17,961 bases of DNA. It comes from Leptospira haakeii. Its GTDB lineage: Bacteria; Spirochaetota; Leptospiria; Leptospirales; Leptospiraceae. Made by a program: the position numbers and the translations under genes. The notes under the pieces are model-generated. The model was not told the DNA's origin. It ran no database searches and saw only the letters and a list, made by a program, of their open reading frames with translations. The DNA lies in the NCBI RefSeq assembly GCF_002812045.1, contig NZ_NPEG01000024.1, positions 1 through 17,961 of the forward strand, in the 5' to 3' direction. This document shows positions 15,574 through 17,961 of the stretch, in pieces (positions within the stretch are counted from its first letter, which is position 1; each line of letters starts with the position of its first letter).

Positions 15574-16050
15574 ATGAGTACTTTAAAAGCGGGGTCTAAG
15601 GCCCCTAGTTTTACGACCCTGAACCAAAACGGGGAAAAGGTCTCTCTCAAGGATCTGGCCGGAAAAAAAGGTTTGGTATTATATTTTTATCCTAAGGACC
15701 AAACCCCAGGTTGCACTACCGAGGCCTGTGATTTCAGGGACAATTTTGCGAGACTAAAAAAAGAAGGTTATAACGTAGTAGGCGTCTCTAAAGACTCAGT
15801 GAAATCCCACCAGAAATTTATAGAAAAACAAGAACTCAATTTTACTCTTCTTTCAGATGAGGATGGAAGTATCTGCGAGGCTTACGGAGTCTGGCAGTTG
15901 AAAAAATTTATGGGAAGAGAATTTATGGGAATTCTCAGAACCACATTCCTGATCGGAACAGATCTGAAAATTTTAAAAGTTTATCCGAAAGTAAGCGTGA
16001 AGGGTCACGTAGATGAGATACTCGGAGATATCAAGGCGTTGGGCAAATGA
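15574..16050 (+). CDS. bcp: thioredoxin-dependent thiol peroxidase (BCP/PrxQ)
   Basis: This 158-residue peroxiredoxin of the BCP/PrxQ subfamily has the full active-site block [17 protein letters not shown], with peroxidatic Cys47 and resolving Cys52 spaced CxxxxC, as in E. coli Bcp. It reduces hydrogen peroxide and organic or lipid hydroperoxides in the cytoplasm at the expense of thioredoxin. The length is typical. The ATG at 15574 lacks an obvious ribosome-binding site; a possible promoter, TTGTAT (15537-15542) and TATCAT (15558-15563), has tight 15-nt spacing. The stop overlaps the pepA start as ATGA, so the two genes form a translationally coupled operon. Confidence 0.93.
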   Translation: MSTLKAGSKAPSFTTLNQNGEKVSLKDLAGKKGLVLYFYPKDQTPGCTTEACDFRDNFARLKKEGYNVVGVSKDSVKSHQKFIEKQELNFTLLSDEDGSICEAYGVWQLKKFMGREFMGILRTTFLIGTDLKILKVYPKVSVKGHVDEILGDIKALGK

Positions 16051-17540
16051 AGATAGAAAAATCAAAAATCAATTATAGCATCGGGAAGAACACTTCCAAA
16101 AATATTTACAAAGTAATCCCAGTTACAAAAGACAATCTTCCTAAAGAATTAGAGACCAAATTTTCAGACCAGATCCGCTCCGGAATATTCGGTGGAGAAT
16201 CCGGACAAAGTTTTATAGATGAGTCTGAAAGAATTATCTACCTGGGTCTGGGGAACTCCAACAAAGTTAGCATTCGTTCCGTAGCTCAGATTTTCTTAAG
16301 TATCGGAGAAAAACTGCGTAAATGGGATTCAGTGGGATTAGAGATCAAACTCACCAGGTTTTTGACCAAAACACTTTCCCCTTCTTCCTTAGTTTACCAG
16401 ATCGCAAATTCAATCGATTTAGGCGCATTTCCAATCAATGTTCTTACCAAAGATTTTAAAGACAAAAAACTAAAATTCGGAAATGTAAGTTTTGTATTAG
16501 AAGATCCTAATGCAGAAAAATCCGCAAAAGTAGGTTTGGATAAATCCAGAGCGGTAAGTAAATATGTGAACGGTGCCAGATATATCTCCCACCTTCCTGC
16601 AAATCATTTTACCCCGGAAGAATTTGTTTCTCGGTCCAAAGAGATCGCGAAAGAGGCAGGATTAAAGATCACTGTGATGGATGAACCCCAACTTAAAAAA
16701 GAAAAGATGGGCGGAATTCTTGCAGTATCCCAAGGTTCGGACAAAAAACCTAAGATGATTGTTTTGGAATATAACCCTCCTAAGGCAAAATCCAAAAAGA
16801 AATTAGCTCTGATCGGAAAAGGTCTTACATTCGATTCAGGCGGGATCAGTATCAAACCTGCACAAGATATGCATGAAATGAAATATGATATGTGTGGAGC
16901 CGCTGCGGTGATCCATGCAATCGGTGCCATTGCTGAATTAGGTATCTCTGTTCCTGTAATTGCAGCTATCGGAGTTGCGGAGAATATGCCGGATGCTGCC
17001 GCTTTGAAACCTGGAGACGTTTACACTGCTCATAATGGCCTCACTGTCGAAGTCCAAAACACTGATGCAGAAGGCCGTCTTGTATTAGGGGATGTTCTTT
17101 CTTATATTGGAAAAAAATACAAACCGGACTATATGGTCGATCTGGCCACTTTAACAGGCGCGATCATCATTTCATTGGGCCATGAGGCAGCCGGGGTTAT
17201 GAGTAATTCTGATAAATTACGCGGACTTTTGGATGAGGCCTCTGCTTCTTCCGATGAGAGGACCTGGAATCTGCCTTTATGGGAAGAATACGGCGAAGAT
17301 CTAAAAAGCGATATAGCTGATTTACGTAATATTGCAGGACGTCCGGGGGGAAGCCTTTCTGCAGCGAAATACCTGGAACGTTTTGTGGATTCAGGAATTG
17401 ACTGGGCACATATTGATATCGCAGGAACTGCTTGGAGAAAGAAAGCATCCGGAACTCAGATTGGAAACGGACCAAGTGGATACGGTGTAAGACTGCTTGT
17501 AGACCTGGCCGAAAAATTAGAAAAAAACCGGGGAGTTTAA
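16047..17540 (+). CDS. pepA: leucyl (M17) aminopeptidase
   Basis: The 497-residue product is a M17 family cytosolic aminopeptidase. The family signature NTDAEGRL is at 338-345. By alignment to E. coli PepA with a constant offset of 12, the two-metal site is complete: K258, D263, D281, D340 and E342, with catalytic K270 and R344. The N-terminal domain (1-160) is the usual divergent hexamerisation/regulatory part. It releases N-terminal residues from peptides in the cytoplasm. The ATG overlaps the bcp stop (ATGA, 16047-16050). The stop codon lies in the loop of a hairpin (17528-17547) that belongs to the opposite strand's terminator. Confidence 0.93.
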   Translation: MKIEKSKINYSIGKNTSKNIYKVIPVTKDNLPKELETKFSDQIRSGIFGGESGQSFIDESERIIYLGLGNSNKVSIRSVAQIFLSIGEKLRKWDSVGLEIKLTRFLTKTLSPSSLVYQIANSIDLGAFPINVLTKDFKDKKLKFGNVSFVLEDPNAEKSAKVGLDKSRAVSKYVNGARYISHLPANHFTPEEFVSRSKEIAKEAGLKITVMDEPQLKKEKMGGILAVSQGSDKKPKMIVLEYNPPKAKSKKKLALIGKGLTFDSGGISIKPAQDMHEMKYDMCGAAAVIHAIGAIAELGISVPVIAAIGVAENMPDAAALKPGDVYTAHNGLTVEVQNTDAEGRLVLGDVLSYIGKKYKPDYMVDLATLTGAIIISLGHEAAGVMSNSDKLRGLLDEASASSDERTWNLPLWEEYGEDLKSDIADLRNIAGRPGGSLSAAKYLERFVDSGIDWAHIDIAGTAWRKKASGTQIGNGPSGYGVRLLVDLAEKLEKNRGV

Positions 17541-17547
17541 TCCCCGG
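17521..17547 (-). terminator. intrinsic terminator of the metalloprotease gene, inside the pepA end
   Basis: The arms CCGGGGA (17528-17534) and TCCCCGG (17541-17547) form a 7-bp, mostly G-C stem with loop GTTTAA, which contains the pepA stop. On the minus strand the stem is followed directly by seven T (17527-17521), the classic intrinsic terminator layout. On the plus strand no U-tract follows, so it should act for the metalloprotease transcript. Confidence 0.75.
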
Positions 17548-17568
17548 CAACCTTCGATCCGCACCAAA

Positions 17569-17611
17569 GGAAGACTGATCGGTTTTACCGTTCTGGGGTT
17601 ATCAGTCTTCC
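17569..17611 (+). terminator. long hairpin between pepA and the metalloprotease gene
   Basis: GGAAGACTGAT (17569-17579) pairs perfectly with ATCAGTCTTCC (17601-17611), an 11-bp stem. Its 21-nt loop can form a second small stem, CGGT/ACCG (17580-17583 with 17587-17590). On the plus strand it lies 29 nt after pepA and is followed by TCTTCTATATTTATATTT, a weak U-rich tail, so it may terminate bcp-pepA. The right arm includes the stop codon of the minus-strand metalloprotease gene (17602-17604). Confidence 0.5.
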
Positions 17612-17961
17612 TCTTCTATATTTATATTTCCGAATACCGCAAACGAAGGTACGGTATATTGTTTTAAGTAAGTAAAATCCGATTGTTTCGTATAAAGATT
17701 GGATTCATCTATAGAACCGGGTGGCATAGAAGTATCATACAATGCTTGTGCGGCATGCATTTCCGTTCTACTAGGTTCGAATACGTTTCCAGTCAACATC
17801 GGGAACATCAGATCTTTAGGATCTTGAGAATGTTGTAATCCGAGGCAATGTCCTACCTCGTGGGCAACAGTTGCAATTATATATTCTTTTGCATCAATAG
17901 TGCTTCCTTCCATTCTCATTGCGTCTGCGGTAGCCTTGATCCTATCTTTAAAAATAAAAAT
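17602..17961 (-). CDS. matrixin-like zinc metalloprotease, 3' part
   Basis: The frame stays open to the right edge, so only the last 120 codons are seen and the true start is outside; an internal ATG at 17919 is probably not the start because the preceding 14 codons continue without a stop. The zinc-binding motif HEVGHCLGLQH (residues 34-44 of the visible part) is the full HExxHxxGxxH of metzincins, and DLMFPML shortly after it supplies the Met-turn. The order, HExxHxxGxxHS followed by a nearby Met, is that of matrixins. The missing N-terminal part would hold any signal peptide and the substrate-binding strands. Probably a secreted or surface protease, by family. It terminates inside the pepA end. 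Confidence 0.8.
   Translation of the reverse strand: MFIFKDRIKATADAMRMEGSTIDAKEYIIATVAHEVGHCLGLQHSQDPKDLMFPMLTGNVFEPSRTEMHAAQALYDTSMPPGSIDESNLYTKQSDFTYLKQYTVPSFAVFGNINIEEED

Noticed and set aside
16604..16930. A 108-codon minus-strand frame within pepA
   Set aside because: It is the antisense shadow of the conserved aminopeptidase catalytic region.

Overview
The window looks like a chromosomal segment from a spirochaete of the Leptospira type. This is inferred from the AT-leaning composition, the frequent TTG/GTG starts, the mixed-strand layout of short transcription units, and regulator types common in that group (AraC proteins with a membrane-spanning N-terminus, Crp/Fnr proteins). No rRNA, tRNA, insertion sequence, CRISPR array or prophage gene was seen. 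There are 16 genes supported by the sequence; one runs off the right edge.

Left part (1-4194): a gene-free AT-rich stretch (1-480), a minus-strand GT-C-type membrane glycosyltransferase (481-2025), then a plus-strand pair made of an APC-family amino-acid permease and a small four-helix membrane protein.

Lipid block (4228-10131): on the minus strand, a membrane-anchored AraC regulator lies upstream of a three-histidine-box fatty-acid desaturase, followed 21 nt later by an acyltransferase with an HHxxxDG motif. Divergent from the regulator are a crotonase-family enoyl-CoA hydratase and an acyl-CoA dehydrogenase. Membrane-lipid modification and acyl-CoA oxidation therefore sit back to back. The hydratase leader carries a near-perfect 20-bp palindrome that resembles a TetR/NemR-type operator, although no TetR gene is in the window.

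Middle (10194-12493): a small membrane protein, a Crp/Fnr-type regulator on the minus strand and, divergent from it, an exported metallo-beta-lactamase-fold hydrolase. An inverted repeat overlaps the likely promoter of the hydrolase.

Right part (12519-17961): a GH18-family lipoprotein whose start should be a TTG at 13790, a divergent AraC-type regulator containing a 13-A tract, a VOC/glyoxalase-fold protein, a convergent small helical-repeat protein, the overlapping pair bcp-pepA (peroxiredoxin and leucyl aminopeptidase), and the 3' part of a matrixin-like zinc metalloprotease. The pepA/metalloprotease junction holds two strong hairpins. One is a textbook intrinsic terminator for the minus strand and encloses the pepA stop codon.

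Most genes belong to known families. The parts most likely to repay study are the AraC-desaturase-acyltransferase cassette, the unassigned palindromes, and the homopolymer inside the second AraC gene.
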